From Microlunatus speluncae (lineage in GTDB: Bacteria; Actinomycetota; Actinomycetes; Propionibacteriales; Propionibacteriaceae): 64,000 bases of DNA. This document shows, one piece after another, positions 34,352 to 43,143 of the stretch. Position numbers and translations under genes: made by a program. The stretch is from the NCBI RefSeq assembly GCF_009299835.1, contig NZ_VKCZ01000007.1, forward strand, positions 124,001 through 188,000, read 5' to 3'. Positions within the stretch are counted from its first letter, which is position 1, and each line of letters begins with the position of its first letter. A model generated the notes under the pieces. The model made no database searches. It saw only the letters and a program-made list of their open reading frames with translations, and was not told the origin of the DNA.

Positions 34352-34834
34352 ATGGCGAACGAGACGGACGGCGACGAGGCTCGCCAGATCGGCAGCGCCG
34401 ACGGCAATCTCCTGCTCGACCTGCACGTCCTCGATCAGCGGATCGGCCGGCTGGTCGAGGTGGCACTGATCGGCGCCGGAGTCACCCCGGCGGAATTCGC
34501 CGTCTACAGCCAACTCGGCATCGCGCCGATGACGCCGCGGCAGCTCAGCCAACGACTCGGCGTCAAGCGCTCGACGCTGACCGGGCACCTGGCCGCCCTG
34601 GACCGGCGCGGTCACGTGAGCCGCAGCGCCAACCCCCTCGACGCTCGCTCCTATCGGGTCGAGCTGACCGACGCCGGCCGGGCCTGTCTGGAGACCTGCC
34701 GTCCCGCGTTCCGCCGAGCCCTGACCGTTTTCCATGACGCGCTCGGTCAGGATCCCGACCGGATCCGCACCGTCCTGGCCGACCTCGATACGGCCGCTGC
34801 GGCCGCGATCGAGCGGCTCGACCGGGACCCATAG
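34352..34834 (+). CDS. MarR-family transcriptional regulator
   Basis: 160 residues from ATG 34352. Helix-turn-helix: VTPAEFAVYSQLGIAPMTPR then QLSQRLGVKRSTLTGHLAAL, with the wing HVSRSANPLDARSYRVELTD. The dimerisation helices at both ends are of normal length. It is probably autoregulated through the palindrome at 34279-34296 and controls the divergent secreted propeller protein. Confidence 0.87.
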   Translation: MANETDGDEARQIGSADGNLLLDLHVLDQRIGRLVEVALIGAGVTPAEFAVYSQLGIAPMTPRQLSQRLGVKRSTLTGHLAALDRRGHVSRSANPLDARSYRVELTDAGRACLETCRPAFRRALTVFHDALGQDPDRIRTVLADLDTAAAAAIERLDRDP

Positions 34835-34863
34835 ACAGGGTGTCACCGTTCGACACCACTCTG

Positions 34864-35955
34864 CTAGTCCAGCGACACTTCCGCTCCCTCGGCCGCCGAG
34901 GCATAGATCGCCTCCACCACCGCGGCCCGCCGTAGCGCTTCCTCTCCCCAATGGTCACCGGAGGTCCCGGAGCGCACCTTGGCCAGGAAGTTGCCCACGG
35001 TGGCCCGAATGCCGCCGTTCTCCGGCACCAGGGGTTGGAGCACGGCCGGCGTCCCGTCGACCTCGGTCCACACGTTCAACCGCTGGTACGGGGCGTTCGG
35101 CGGCCCGCCCCACTCATAGCTCGCCCCGCCCTCCGTGCCGTAGACCGTCACGTAGCACTGATCATGCGGGATCCATTGCGCCCAACTCGCCTCGAGCAGC
35201 AGCGTCGCCCCGCCGGACAGGCGAAGGAAGGCGGTCGAGAGATCCTCGACCTCGAAGGCGACCCGGCCGTCCGGATCCGCGACCGGCCGCGCCCGGCCGG
35301 CCATCCCTCCTCGACCCCGCGGACCGAAGACCGCATAGCCGGCCGCAGACGCGGAGTGCACCGCGGGCTCATCCAGCAGGTGCAGCGCCATGTCCAGCAT
35401 GTGCACGCCGATGTCCATCATCGTCCCGCCGCCGGCCAGGGTCGACCGGGTGAACCAACTTCCGAGGCTGGGGATTCCCTGCCGCCGCAGCCAGCCGGCC
35501 TTGGCGTAATAGAGCTCACCGAGCTGCCCGGAGGTGATCAACTCCCGCATCGCCCGGACCGCGCCGCGCTGCCGCTGATTGAAGGAGATGTCGAGCACTC
35601 GGTCGTTGGACCGCGCCGCCTCGGCCATCGACCGGGCTGAGGCCAGGGACTCGGCCATCGGCTTCTCGGACAGGACGTGGATCCCCGCGTTCAGCGCCGC
35701 AACGGCGATCGGAGCGTGCAGCGCGGTCGGGGTGGCGACGCTGATCACGTCGAGGTCGCCGTCGGCGATCATGGTCGCCCAGTCCGGATAAAGCCGTCGG
35801 ACGCCGAAGTCGGCACCCAGCCCGGCGAGCTGATCGGGCTCCTGCCCGGCCAGCGCGACCAGCTCGACGCCGTCCAACTCGGAGTAGGCCCGCATGTGCC
35901 CTCGGCCGACCCCCAGGCCCACCACTCCCGCGCGCAGCGGCGCCCTGCCGGTCAC
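34864..35955 (-). CDS. Gfo/Idh/MocA-family oxidoreductase
   Basis: 363 residues from the GTG at 35955, chosen because GGAGGTGG lies 5 bases upstream; an in-frame GTG at 36003 has no such site. It starts VTGRAPLRAGVVGLGVGRGH (Rossmann) and has the EKP motif in GIHVLSEKPMAESLASARSM. The C-terminal domain has GTMMDIGVHMLDMALHLLDE with the catalytic Asp-x-x-x-His, and VTVYGTEGGASYEWGG. It is an NAD(P)-dependent sugar or inositol dehydrogenase of unknown substrate, not in an evident operon. Confidence 0.85.
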   Translation of the reverse strand: MTGRAPLRAGVVGLGVGRGHMRAYSELDGVELVALAGQEPDQLAGLGADFGVRRLYPDWATMIADGDLDVISVATPTALHAPIAVAALNAGIHVLSEKPMAESLASARSMAEAARSNDRVLDISFNQRQRGAVRAMRELITSGQLGELYYAKAGWLRRQGIPSLGSWFTRSTLAGGGTMMDIGVHMLDMALHLLDEPAVHSASAAGYAVFGPRGRGGMAGRARPVADPDGRVAFEVEDLSTAFLRLSGGATLLLEASWAQWIPHDQCYVTVYGTEGGASYEWGGPPNAPYQRLNVWTEVDGTPAVLQPLVPENGGIRATVGNFLAKVRSGTSGDHWGEEALRRAAVVEAIYASAAEGAEVSLD

Positions 35956-36147
35956 GACCACCTCCGTGTCTGAATGACCTGGAATGCCATCGTCGGCGCA
36001 CACTACCCGTCAGCCGTCACGGACCCTTCGGCGGATCATGATTTCGCCAAGTAGAATAGTCCGTACCTATTGTGGAAGTTCTTCGATGACGGAGGACAAG
36101 GTGTGAGGAGTCACAGCGGCCACACCGGTCCATCCCGTGGATCGGGA

Positions 36148-36175
36148 TTGGGTCTAGTCAGGGTCGCCTTATGAT
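36148..36175 (+). promoter_or_regulatory. candidate promoter of the korAB operon
   Basis: TTGGGT (36148-36153) and TATGAT (36170-36175) are 16 bases apart, followed by 93 bases of leader to the GTG at 36269. The rest of the 36004-36147 spacer contains an A/T-rich patch (aatagtccgtacctatt) but no other motif I can name. Confidence 0.4.
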
Positions 36176-36268
36176 GGGTGACTGCGACCGCGGCCGACAC
36201 CCGTACCGGGGCTCTCTCCTCGGACTCGGCCCCGCAGTCAGACGACGCCAAGGAAGAAGGCATCCCGG

Positions 36269-38149
36269 GTGACAACCGTCCAGACGCTCGATCGAGTGGT
36301 GATCCGATTCGCCGGCGACTCCGGCGACGGCATGCAACTCACCGGCGATCGGTTCACCGCCGACGCGGCGGTCTTCGGCAACGACATCTCGACCCTGCCG
36401 AACTTCCCGGCCGAGATCCGGGCACCGGCCGGGACCCTGCCGGGTGTCTCCAGCTTCCAGCTGCACTTCGCCAACTACGACATCATGACGCCGGGCGACC
36501 GGCCGGACGTGCTGGTGGTGATGAACCCGGCGGCACTCAAGGCCAACATCGCCGACCTGCCCCGCGGCGGCTTGATCATCGCCGACACGGCCGACTTCAC
36601 CAAGCGCAACCTGGCCCGGGTCGGTTACGACGCCAACCCGCTCGAGGACGGCAGCCTGGAGGCCTACCAGCTGCACGCGTTCGACCTGACCCAGCTGACC
36701 GTCGAGGCGGTCAAGGAGTTCGGGCTGAGCCGCAAGGACGCGTCGCGGGCGAAGAACATGTTCGCGCTCGGCCTGCTGTCCTGGCTCTACCACCGGCCGA
36801 CCGAGGGAACGATCAAGTTCCTCTCCACCAAGTTCGCCTCCAAGCCGGACATCCGCGACGCCAACATCACGTCCTTCAAGACCGGGTACGCGTTCGGCGA
36901 GACCACCGAGGTCTTCGCCAACACGTTCCAGGTCGAGCCGGCCCCGATGCCGTCCGGTCACTACCGGCAGATCTCCGGCAACGTGGCGCTGGCGTACGGG
37001 CTGATCACCGCGTCCAAGAAGAGCGGCCTTCCGCTGTTCCTCGGCGCCTATCCGATCACTCCGGCCTCCGACGTGCTGCACGAACTGTCCAAGCACAAGC
37101 GGTTCGGGGTCACCACGTTCCAAGCCGAGGACGAGATCGCCGGCGTCGGCGCCGCCCTCGGGGCCAGCTTCGCCGGGCACCTGGGCGTGACCACCAGCTC
37201 CGGGCCGGGCATCGCGCTGAAGATGGAGGCGATCGGCCTGGCGGTGATGACCGAACTGCCGCTGGTGGTCTGCGACATCCAGCGCGCCGGCCCCTCCACC
37301 GGGATGCCGACCAAGACCGAGCAGGCGGACCTGTTGCAGGTGATGTTCGGCCGCAACGGCGAGGCGCCGGTCCCGATCCTGGCCGCCCAGTCGCCGCTGG
37401 ACTGCTTCGACACCGCGATCGAGGCGACCCGGATCGCGATCAAGTACCGGACGCCGGTGATCTTGCTCTCCGACGGCTACATCGCCAACGGCGCCGAGCC
37501 GTGGAAGGTGCCGGACATCGCGGCGATCCCGCCGATCGATCCCGGCTTCGCCACCGCCAAGAACGGCACCGACAAAGAGGGCGCCGAGGTCTACTACCCC
37601 TACCGGCGGGATCCCGAGACGCTGGCCCGACCGTGGGCCATCCCGGGCACCGCCGGCCTGCAGCACCGGATCGGCGGCATCGAGAAGGCCAAGGACACCG
37701 GCGCGGTCTCCTACGACCCGGCCAACCACGACGCGATGGTGCGGACCCGGCAGGCCAAGATCGACGGGATCGTCCAGGACATTCCCGATCTTGTTGTGAA
37801 CGAGGACGACGGCTCCGACGGCGCCAAGGTGTTGATCTTGGGCTGGGGCTCGACCTACGGCCCGATCGTGGCCGCGGTCCGCCGGGTGCGCAAGACCGGT
37901 CGCAAGATCGCGTTCACCCACCTGCGCCACCTGAACCCGTTCCCGGCCAACCTCGGCGAGATCCTGAAGTCCTACGACAAGGTGATCGTGCCGGAGATGA
38001 ACCTCGGCCAGCTGGCCCTGCTGCTGCGGGCCAAGTATCTGGTCGACGTGCAGTCGTACTCACGGGTCCGCGGGCTGCCGATCTCGCTCGGCGAGCTCGC
38101 CGTTGATCTTGAACAGGAAATCGACAAGCTGGAAGGAGCGAGCCGGTGA
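36269..38149 (+). CDS. korA: 2-oxoacid:ferredoxin oxidoreductase, fused gamma-alpha subunit (KorA)
   Basis: 626 residues from a GTG. The gamma domain is N-terminal (VVIRFAGDSGDGMQLTGDRF), then the alpha pyrimidine-binding domain (FLGAYPITPASDVLHELSKH, TTSSGPGIALKMEAIGLAVM, QRAGPSTGMPTKTEQADLLQ), and a C-terminal domain beginning AKVLILGWGSTYGPIVAAVR. This is the actinobacterial 2-oxoglutarate:ferredoxin oxidoreductase layout, converting 2-oxoglutarate and CoA to succinyl-CoA with reduced ferredoxin. The stop overlaps the korB start. Confidence 0.93.
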   Translation: MTTVQTLDRVVIRFAGDSGDGMQLTGDRFTADAAVFGNDISTLPNFPAEIRAPAGTLPGVSSFQLHFANYDIMTPGDRPDVLVVMNPAALKANIADLPRGGLIIADTADFTKRNLARVGYDANPLEDGSLEAYQLHAFDLTQLTVEAVKEFGLSRKDASRAKNMFALGLLSWLYHRPTEGTIKFLSTKFASKPDIRDANITSFKTGYAFGETTEVFANTFQVEPAPMPSGHYRQISGNVALAYGLITASKKSGLPLFLGAYPITPASDVLHELSKHKRFGVTTFQAEDEIAGVGAALGASFAGHLGVTTSSGPGIALKMEAIGLAVMTELPLVVCDIQRAGPSTGMPTKTEQADLLQVMFGRNGEAPVPILAAQSPLDCFDTAIEATRIAIKYRTPVILLSDGYIANGAEPWKVPDIAAIPPIDPGFATAKNGTDKEGAEVYYPYRRDPETLARPWAIPGTAGLQHRIGGIEKAKDTGAVSYDPANHDAMVRTRQAKIDGIVQDIPDLVVNEDDGSDGAKVLILGWGSTYGPIVAAVRRVRKTGRKIAFTHLRHLNPFPANLGEILKSYDKVIVPEMNLGQLALLLRAKYLVDVQSYSRVRGLPISLGELAVDLEQEIDKLEGASR

Positions 38150-39243
38150 CCGCGCTCGCAAACGGTTCCCGCCCCCAGGACGCCGGCCGGCCGGAATACC
38201 CGGGCCTGGCCGGGGTGCCGCTGTCGCTGGAGCCGCTGAAGCGGAAGGACTTCACCTCCGATCAGGAGGTGCGCTGGTGCCCCGGCTGCGGCGACTATGC
38301 CGTGCTGGCGGCGTTCCAGGGCTTCATGCCGGAGCTGGGGATCGCCAAGGAGAACACGGTGATCGTCTCCGGCATCGGCTGCTCCTCCCGGTTCCCGTAC
38401 TACGTCGACAGCTACGGGATGCACTCGATCCACGGCCGGGCACCGGCGATCGCGACCGGCGTGGCCACCGCCCGGCAGGACCTGGCGGTGTTCGTGATCA
38501 CCGGTGACGGCGACGCGCTGTCGATCGGCGGCAACCACCTGATCCACGCCCTGCGCCGCAACGTCAACTTCACGATCTTGTTGTTCAACAACCGGATCTA
38601 CGGGCTGACCAAGGGCCAGTACTCACCGACCTCCGAGGTCGGCAAGGTGACCAAGTCGACGCCGATGGGCTCGCTGGACAACCCGTTCAACCCGATCTCG
38701 CTGGCGCTCGGCGCCGAGGCCACCTTCGTGGCCCGGACCATCGACTCCGACCGCAAGCACCTGACCGGTGTGCTCAAGGAGGCCGCGGCGCACCGTGGTT
38801 CGTCGCTGGTGGAGATCTATCAGAACTGCCCGATCTTCAACGACGGCGCGTTCGACGAGCTGAACGGCCGCGACGCGAACGCCGACGCGATCATCCCGCT
38901 CCGGCACGGCGAGCCGATCGTCTTCGGCACCGACAACCGGCTCGGCGTGATCCGCGACCCGAAGACCGGCGACTTCAGCGTCGCCGAGGTGTCCGAGGTC
39001 GGCCTGGAGTCGATCGTCATCCATGATCAACACCGGGCCGATCCGTCGTACGCCTTCGGGCTGTCCCGGCTGACCGACGCCGGGGTGTTGCACCGGGCGC
39101 CGATCGGCGTCTTCCGCAGCGTCGAGGCCCCCGCCTACGACGACCTGAGCCGGGACCAGCTCGTGCTGGCCGCCCAGCAGGGTGGCTCCGAGGACGATCT
39201 GCAGACCATGATCGCCGGAGGCGACACCTGGGACGTGGAGTGA
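38146..39243 (+). CDS. korB: 2-oxoacid:ferredoxin oxidoreductase beta subunit (KorB)
   Basis: 365 residues, GTG start overlapping korA (GTGA). The cluster motif is VRWCPGCGDYAVL, the TPP-binding motif is ITGDGDALSIGGNHLIHALR with the metal-binding FNNRIYGLTKGQYSPTS, and a third cysteine lies at SGIGCSSRF. It completes the TPP and [4Fe-4S] half of the KorAB heterodimer. In mycobacteria this oxygen-tolerant enzyme feeds the TCA cycle when 2-oxoglutarate dehydrogenase is limited (established for the family). Confidence 0.94.
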   Translation: MTALANGSRPQDAGRPEYPGLAGVPLSLEPLKRKDFTSDQEVRWCPGCGDYAVLAAFQGFMPELGIAKENTVIVSGIGCSSRFPYYVDSYGMHSIHGRAPAIATGVATARQDLAVFVITGDGDALSIGGNHLIHALRRNVNFTILLFNNRIYGLTKGQYSPTSEVGKVTKSTPMGSLDNPFNPISLALGAEATFVARTIDSDRKHLTGVLKEAAAHRGSSLVEIYQNCPIFNDGAFDELNGRDANADAIIPLRHGEPIVFGTDNRLGVIRDPKTGDFSVAEVSEVGLESIVIHDQHRADPSYAFGLSRLTDAGVLHRAPIGVFRSVEAPAYDDLSRDQLVLAAQQGGSEDDLQTMIAGGDTWDVE

Positions 39244-39270
39244 TCTCCACGCACTCGCTGTGACCCGCGG

Positions 39271-40179
39271 GTGACGACGCCGGGCGATCAGGATTCCCGG
39301 CTGCGCAAGGGCACGCTCTACGGCCTCAGCGCGTACGGACTCTGGGGCCTGTTCCCCGCCTTCTGGCCGCTGGTCGGCCGGGCCGGCGCGGTGGAGTTGT
39401 TGGCCCACCGGGTGGTCTGGTCCTTCCTGGTCTCGCTCGCCCTGTGGCTGATCCTGGTCCCCCGCGGCTCACTCCGCGGGATGCTCGTCCGGCCGAAGTT
39501 GATCATGCTCGCCGGCGCGGCGGTGGTGATCTCGGTCAACTGGGGCGTCTTCATCTGGGCCGCGACCAACGGGCACGTGGTGGAGACCGCGCTGGGCTAC
39601 TACATCAACCCGATCCTGTCGATCCTGCTCGGCGTGATCATCTGGTCCGAGCGACTGGCCCCGGTGCAGTGGGCGTGCGTCGGGCTGGCCGCGGTGGCGG
39701 TGGTCGTGCTGACCGTCGACTACGGCCGGCCGCCCTGGGTATCGCTGGTGCTGGCGGTCTCGTTCGCCTTGTACGGCTTCCTGAAGAAGAAGATCAACGC
39801 CGGCGCGGTGGAGACCCTGACCATCGAATCCGCCTATCTGGCACCGATCGCGCTCGGCTATCTGATCTTCCTCCAGGCCACCGGCGGGCTGACCTTCGGC
39901 CACCTCGGCTGGGGCCACACCCTGCTGCTGATCGCCAGCGGACCGATCACCGCGCTGCCGCTGCTGTTGTTCGCGGCATCGGCGACCCGGGTCCCGCTCA
40001 GCACGCTGGGGCTGCTGCAGTATCTGGCGCCGACGCTGCAGTTCATCCTCGGCGTCGCCTACTTCGGTGAGCAGATGTCCTTCGGCCGGTGGATCGGGTT
40101 CGGTCTGGTCTGGCTGGCCCTGATGCTGCTCACCACCTACGGACTGCTCCGGGCCCGCCGGTCCCGCATTCGTACCTGA
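39271..40179 (+). CDS. rarD: RarD/EamA-family permease
   Basis: 302 residues from a GTG, ten predicted membrane helices in two EamA halves: GTLYGLSAYGLWGLFPAFWP at the first, and YYINPILSILLGVIIWSERL and LLQYLAPTLQFILGVAYFGE closing each half. The RarD subfamily (chloramphenicol-sensitive protein type) is suggested by the first helix and the ending YGLLRARRSRIRT. The substrate is unknown. It follows korB by 27 bases and could be co-transcribed. Confidence 0.82.
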   Translation: MTTPGDQDSRLRKGTLYGLSAYGLWGLFPAFWPLVGRAGAVELLAHRVVWSFLVSLALWLILVPRGSLRGMLVRPKLIMLAGAAVVISVNWGVFIWAATNGHVVETALGYYINPILSILLGVIIWSERLAPVQWACVGLAAVAVVVLTVDYGRPPWVSLVLAVSFALYGFLKKKINAGAVETLTIESAYLAPIALGYLIFLQATGGLTFGHLGWGHTLLLIASGPITALPLLLFAASATRVPLSTLGLLQYLAPTLQFILGVAYFGEQMSFGRWIGFGLVWLALMLLTTYGLLRARRSRIRT

Positions 40180-40292
40180 TTCTTCACCCGGACACCGCCG
40201 AGCCGGGCCCCTCAGGTGGGACGACCGATCGGTAAGGTTGGCTTCCGAGTGGACCACCGCAGGGGGTCCAGACGATGCGATGGAGTCCAGCG

Positions 40293-41780
40293 ATGAGTGG
40301 TCAGTACCCGCCTGGAGGCCAGCCCGGACCCTACGGGAACAATCCGCAGGGTGACTCGGGCCAGGGGCCGGGGGACAGCGGGTATGGTCAGCCGCCCGGC
40401 AGTGGGCAACCCGGTTACGGCCAGGACCCGGGCTACGGCGGGCAGCAGCCCGGCTACGGCGGCCAACCCGGATACGGCGGTCAACAGCCCGGCCCGGGCG
40501 GTCAACAGCCCGGCTACGGGCAACAGCAGCCCGGTTACGGTCAGCAGCCCGGCGGCGGTCAGCAGCCCGGCTACGGCCAGCAGCCCGGCTATGGACAACC
40601 CGGGGCTGGCAGCCCCCAGTCCGGCGCCGGCAGCCCGCCGAGCTATGGCCAGGGCGGCTTCCAGCAGTCACCCGGCGCGACGGCCGGCAGCCCGGGGACT
40701 CCGGGCTACCTGGCGGGTCCGGGCGGGCCGCAGGGCCCCTACGGCCCGGGCCAGTACGGTGGGCAGCCGCAGCAGCCGCCGAAGAAACGGAACACGCGGC
40801 TGCTGTTGATCCTCGGCATCTGCGCGCTGGCGCTGGTCATCCTCGGCGTGTTCGGTGGCGTCGCGCTCTTCAACAACGCCCAGAAGGCCGCGGCCGCCAA
40901 GCCGCCGGCGGCCGTCCAGGGTTACCTCGAGGCGGTGGCCGCGGGCCGGGCCGAGGAGGCGTTGTCCTTCGGGGCCAAGCCGCCGCCGGACAAGAGCCTG
41001 ATCACCGACGAGGTGCTCGCGGCGTCGCAGAAGCGGGCCGCGATCAGCGGCATCAACGTCCCCGTGTCCGAGACCCCGCCCAAGGGCGTGACCACCGCGG
41101 TCGACGCCACCTTCAACCTCGGCGACGAGCAGGTGAACCAGCGGTTCACCCTGACCAAGGTGGGCGACGACTGGAAGATCGACCAGGTCTTCGCCACCGT
41201 CGACCTGACCGACCTGAGGCTCGAGGGCCTGCCGATGTTGATCAACGGAGTCAAGACCGAGGCCGAGACCGCCAACCTGCTGTTCGGCTCGTACGAACTG
41301 ACCTCGGGCATGAACTCGATCGGGTACGGCGACGACAAGTTCCTGGTCAAGAGCCTCACCGAGACGCCGGACCTGCCGGAGCCGGTGGCGACCCTGACCG
41401 AGGCCGGCAACAAGGCCTTCGTCTCCGCCGCGAAGGCGTCGTTGAAGGCCTGCCTGGCGCAGAAGGCGGTCAAACCGCCCAACTGCCCGAACCGGATCAA
41501 CCCGAGCCCCGGGCATGTGGTCACGGCGAGCACGATCCGGTGGTCGTCGCCGGAGGCAGGCTGGGACGAGTTCAAGGGCGGGCTGGTCGCCAACAGCGAC
41601 GGAAGCTACATGACGAAGGGAAAGCTGAAGCTGAAGTTCCTGTTCACCGCGGCCGGAACGATCAACGGGAACCCCGGGACCTTCAACAACAACAGCTGGT
41701 CGAACAAGTGGCAGTACTTCTATGTCAGCACTGACCTGACCAAGGAGCCGAGGGAAGTCTTCTGGCAGCAGGAATACTGA
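40293..41780 (+). CDS. membrane-anchored protein with Gly/Tyr/Gln/Pro-rich N-terminus, paralogue 1
   Basis: 495 residues from ATG 40293; the paralogue begins with the same [10 protein letters not shown], which decides this start over 40275. Residues 1 to about 165 are repeats of the type [20 protein letters not shown], low complexity and cytoplasmic. Then come a basic stretch and one membrane helix ([20 protein letters not shown]). The outside part (about 310 residues) starts with a DUF4878-like helical/cystatin-type domain ([40 protein letters not shown]) and ends with a second domain with two cysteines ([17 protein letters not shown]). Function unknown; cell-envelope role likely. Confidence 0.7.
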   Translation: MSGQYPPGGQPGPYGNNPQGDSGQGPGDSGYGQPPGSGQPGYGQDPGYGGQQPGYGGQPGYGGQQPGPGGQQPGYGQQQPGYGQQPGGGQQPGYGQQPGYGQPGAGSPQSGAGSPPSYGQGGFQQSPGATAGSPGTPGYLAGPGGPQGPYGPGQYGGQPQQPPKKRNTRLLLILGICALALVILGVFGGVALFNNAQKAAAAKPPAAVQGYLEAVAAGRAEEALSFGAKPPPDKSLITDEVLAASQKRAAISGINVPVSETPPKGVTTAVDATFNLGDEQVNQRFTLTKVGDDWKIDQVFATVDLTDLRLEGLPMLINGVKTEAETANLLFGSYELTSGMNSIGYGDDKFLVKSLTETPDLPEPVATLTEAGNKAFVSAAKASLKACLAQKAVKPPNCPNRINPSPGHVVTASTIRWSSPEAGWDEFKGGLVANSDGSYMTKGKLKLKFLFTAAGTINGNPGTFNNNSWSNKWQYFYVSTDLTKEPREVFWQQEY

Positions 41781-41829
41781 CCGAGACCCGTCCGGGGGCG
41801 ATCCACACGAGTGCGACGGAGTTCGAAGG

Positions 41830-43095
41830 ATGAGTGGTCAGTACCCGCCGGGGGGCCAGTCCGGGTACGGCGGTCAGCAGCCCGGCTACGGTCAGCAACC
41901 CGGCTACGGCCAACAGCCCGGTCACGGTGACCAGACCGGCTACGGCCAGCAGTCCGGCTACGGGAACCAGACCGGCTACGGCCAGCAGACCGGTTACGGC
42001 AACCAGGCCGGCTATGACGGCCAGTCCCCGTACGCCGGCCAGCAGACCGGTTACGGGTATCAGGCGGCGCCGGGCGGCCCCGGGCCGCAGCCGGCGAAGA
42101 AGAGCAACGTCAAGCTGCTGGTGATCATCGGCGCCGGAGTGCTGGCCCTGGTCCTGCTCGGCGTCGTCGGCGGCGTCGTCGTGTTCCGCGCCAACGAGGC
42201 CGCCAAACGGCCGGGCGCGACGCCGACCAGCGCGGTCCAGGCCTACCTGGGCGGCCTGGCCGCCGGGCAGGCCGCGACCGTGCTCGGCTTCATCGCCGAT
42301 CCGCCCACCGACAATCCGTACTTCACCGACGACGTGCTGCAGAAGTCGGCCGACCGGGCTCCGCTGACGGCGATCACGGTGCCCGAGGTCGAGGGCACCA
42401 AGACCGGCTCGGCCACCGTCGAGGCCAGCTTCCAGCTCGGCCAGGAAACGGTCAGCGAGACGTTCACCCTGACCAAGCTGGACGACACCTGGAAGTTGAT
42501 CAACCCCTTCGCCGAGGTCGACCTGTCCGGCGTCAAGGTCGCGCAGCTGCCGATGTTGATCAACGGAGTCAAGGCCGAGGGTGACAGCGTGCAACTGCTG
42601 CCGGGTTCGTACGAGTTCAGCAGCGGGCTGAAGACGATCGACTACGGCAAGAGCAACGTGCTGCTGGTCGCCGACCTCGGCGAGACCGTCGAGGTCTCGG
42701 ACCTGGCCCCGGCGGTGACCGCCGCCGGCAAGAAGGCCTTCATCCAGGCCGCCCAGAAGTCGCTGAAGGCCTGCCTGACGCAGAAGAAGCTCGCCCCGGA
42801 CAACTGCCCGAACCTGATCACGCCGGGCACCGGGCAGAAGATCGACGAGAGCTCGGTCCGGTGGACCCTGCTCCAGGAGACCTTCGACTCCGTGGAAGTG
42901 AACCTGGACAGCAGCGCGCCGACCGAGGTCAGCGGCGAGGTGAAACTCCGGATCAGGTTCGCCGGCACCGGGACCTTCAACGGCAAGCCGATCACCTTCA
43001 ACAACAACTCCTGGGAAGACGAGCTGCGCGGCTACATCATCAGCACCGACCTGGCCAAGGAGCCGTACCCGATCACCTGGACCAGCAACTACTGA
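41830..43095 (+). CDS. membrane-anchored Gly/Tyr/Gln-rich protein, paralogue 2
   Basis: 421 residues. Same plan as the upstream gene: a shorter repeat tract ([20 protein letters not shown]), one helix (LLVIIGAGVLALVLLGVVGG) and an extracellular part alignable throughout ([68 protein letters not shown]). It starts 49 bases after its paralogue, so this is a tandem duplication in one operon. The shared [10 protein letters not shown] and FNNNSW motifs are the best conserved and may be functional. Confidence 0.72.
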   Translation: MSGQYPPGGQSGYGGQQPGYGQQPGYGQQPGHGDQTGYGQQSGYGNQTGYGQQTGYGNQAGYDGQSPYAGQQTGYGYQAAPGGPGPQPAKKSNVKLLVIIGAGVLALVLLGVVGGVVVFRANEAAKRPGATPTSAVQAYLGGLAAGQAATVLGFIADPPTDNPYFTDDVLQKSADRAPLTAITVPEVEGTKTGSATVEASFQLGQETVSETFTLTKLDDTWKLINPFAEVDLSGVKVAQLPMLINGVKAEGDSVQLLPGSYEFSSGLKTIDYGKSNVLLVADLGETVEVSDLAPAVTAAGKKAFIQAAQKSLKACLTQKKLAPDNCPNLITPGTGQKIDESSVRWTLLQETFDSVEVNLDSSAPTEVSGEVKLRIRFAGTGTFNGKPITFNNNSWEDELRGYIISTDLAKEPYPITWTSNY

Positions 43096-43143
43096 GCCGG
43101 AGCAATCGGCGCGGCGCTTTTCGCCCTGGATTACCATGCCTGC

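Noticed and set aside
36158..37930. 590-codon minus-strand frame opposite korA
   Set aside because: The plus strand encodes a clear KorA with all motifs; the antisense product is low-complexity.
40440..42070. Tandem GC-rich repeats considered as a CRISPR-like or minisatellite array
   Set aside because: They are in-frame codons for GYGQQP repeats in two genes, with no unique spacers of constant length.
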